Assembly: GCA_028696635.1 (NCBI GenBank)
Contig: JAQVGR010000120.1
Span: 1-5,980 of the forward strand
DNA: 5,980 nucleotides
Source: Candidatus Krumholzibacteriia bacterium
GTDB taxonomy: Bacteria > Krumholzibacteriota > Krumholzibacteriia > Krumholzibacteriales > Krumholzibacteriaceae
Direction of reading: 5' to 3'
Every line of letters starts with the position of its first letter. Position 1 is the stretch's first letter. A program made the position numbers and the translations under genes. A model generated the notes under the pieces. The model did no database searches. It saw nothing but the letters and a program-made list of their open reading frames with translations, and was not told the origin of the DNA. This document shows, piece after piece, positions 5,438-5,980 of the stretch.

Positions 5438-5980
5438 CCTGCCTCCTCGGGGTCGCCGTTGTCCCGCCCGGCGGAAGCTCCGCCGCGGCGGTCGTGGAAT
5501 TCGCGCCGCCATTGCTCGAAACGGCCTTCCTTGATACTCTGCCGCATTGCTTCCATCAGATGCAAGTAAAAACGGATGTTGTGGACCGTGGCGAGGCGCG
5601 GGCCGAGCATCTCGCCGGCCATGAAGAGATGGCGCAGATAGGCGCGCGAGAAGGTGCGGCAGGTCTCGCAGTCGCAGTCCGGATCGAGCGGTCCGAAATC
5701 GTCGCGGAAGGCGGCGTTCCTCAGCGCGAGACGCCCGGCGGAGGTGAATACCGTGCCGTTGCGGGCGTTCCTGGTCGGCATCACGCAGTCGAAGAGGTCC
5801 ACGCCGCGAGCGACCGCCTCGACGATGTCCCAGGGAAAGCCGACACCCATCAGGTACCGGGGCTTCTCCGGGGGGAGGAGGGCGGCAGTGAATCCCGCCA
5901 GCTCGTACAGCTCGCCGGTCGGCTCGCCGACGGAGAGCCCCCCGATCGCGTACCCGGGAAGGTCGAGCCGGACCAGGTCC
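5434..5980 (-). CDS. tgt: tRNA-guanine transglycosylase, C-terminal part (5' end outside window)
   Basis: Tgt exchanges guanine 34 for the queuosine precursor preQ1 in tRNAs with GUN anticodons (Asp, Asn, His, Tyr). About 181 residues are visible, open to the window edge. They include GYAIGGLSVGEP (read at 5918-5953), KPRYLMGVG, the catalytic-Asp segment VDLFDCVMPTRNARNG, and a complete zinc site. The zinc ligands are the Cys residues of DPDCDCETC plus the His of VHN, spaced C-x-C-x2-C-x25-H as in bacterial Tgt. In GVGFPWDIV, Phe-Pro-Trp replaces the common Thr-Pro-Glu, a modest variation. The C-terminal tail (RRGGASAGRDNGDPEEAG) is hydrophilic and probably disordered. The stop codon (5434-5436) overlaps the yajC ATG, so the two are probably translationally coupled. 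The start lies beyond position 5980. Confidence 0.96.
   Translation of the reverse strand, partial: DLVRLDLPGYAIGGLSVGEPTGELYELAGFTAALLPPEKPRYLMGVGFPWDIVEAVARGVDLFDCVMPTRNARNGTVFTSAGRLALRNAAFRDDFGPLDPDCDCETCRTFSRAYLRHLFMAGEMLGPRLATVHNIRFYLHLMEAMRQSIKEGRFEQWRREFHDRRGGASAGRDNGDPEEAG

Noticed and set aside
3825..5569. Long overlapping plus-strand open frames opposite fmt, def and yajC
   Set aside because: They are antisense to genes with complete catalytic motifs, show no family features, and overlap one another in different frames, as expected from GC-rich codon bias.

Overview
The window is a tightly packed, GC-rich (roughly two thirds G+C by eye) run of bacterial housekeeping genes, all transcribed on the minus strand. 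In transcription order (high to low coordinate) they are tgt (5' end outside the window), yajC, def, fmt, a membrane-anchored PASTA-repeat protein, rpe, ffh, rpsP, khpA, and the first few codons of what is probably rimM. Nothing on the plus strand looks like a real gene. There is no sign of a mobile element, CRISPR array, tRNA, rRNA or prophage.

Layout. From tgt through rpe the genes abut or overlap: tgt/yajC share ATGA, yajC-def are 7 nt apart, def-fmt 4 nt apart, fmt/PASTA overlap by 8 nt and PASTA/rpe by 29 nt. This implies one polycistronic message with translational coupling. The largest gap is the 58 nt between rpe and ffh, which holds a plausible sigma70-type promoter. From ffh the genes ffh-rpsP-khpA-(rimM) run on with short spacers, and the rpsP-khpA spacer contains a perfect 8-bp hairpin. 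No rho-independent terminator was seen.

How the genes work together. Most act on the birth of proteins. Fmt formylates initiator Met-tRNA and Def removes the formyl group. Ffh targets nascent membrane proteins to the translocon, and YajC belongs to the SecDF-YajC accessory complex. S16 is a 30S ribosomal protein, KhpA is a small KH-domain RNA-binding protein, and Tgt modifies tRNA wobble positions. Rpe (pentose phosphate pathway) and the PASTA protein (cell-wall sensing or division) are the outsiders. The def-fmt-...-rpe order recalls the Firmicutes neighbourhood where a PASTA Ser/Thr kinase sits in the same place. Here only the membrane anchor plus PASTA repeats is present.

Organism. This is a high-GC bacterium using ATG and TTG starts (and possibly GTG) with Shine-Dalgarno sequences. 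Gene order and the lone PASTA protein would fit a little-cultured lineage (for example in the FCB-related candidate phyla or near the old Deltaproteobacteria), but that is a low-confidence inference from synteny alone.

I do not see a previously undescribed system. The points most worth a second look are the kinase-less PASTA protein, the long charged and Ala-rich tail on S16, the promoter/start-site arrangement at ffh, and the rpsP-khpA hairpin.
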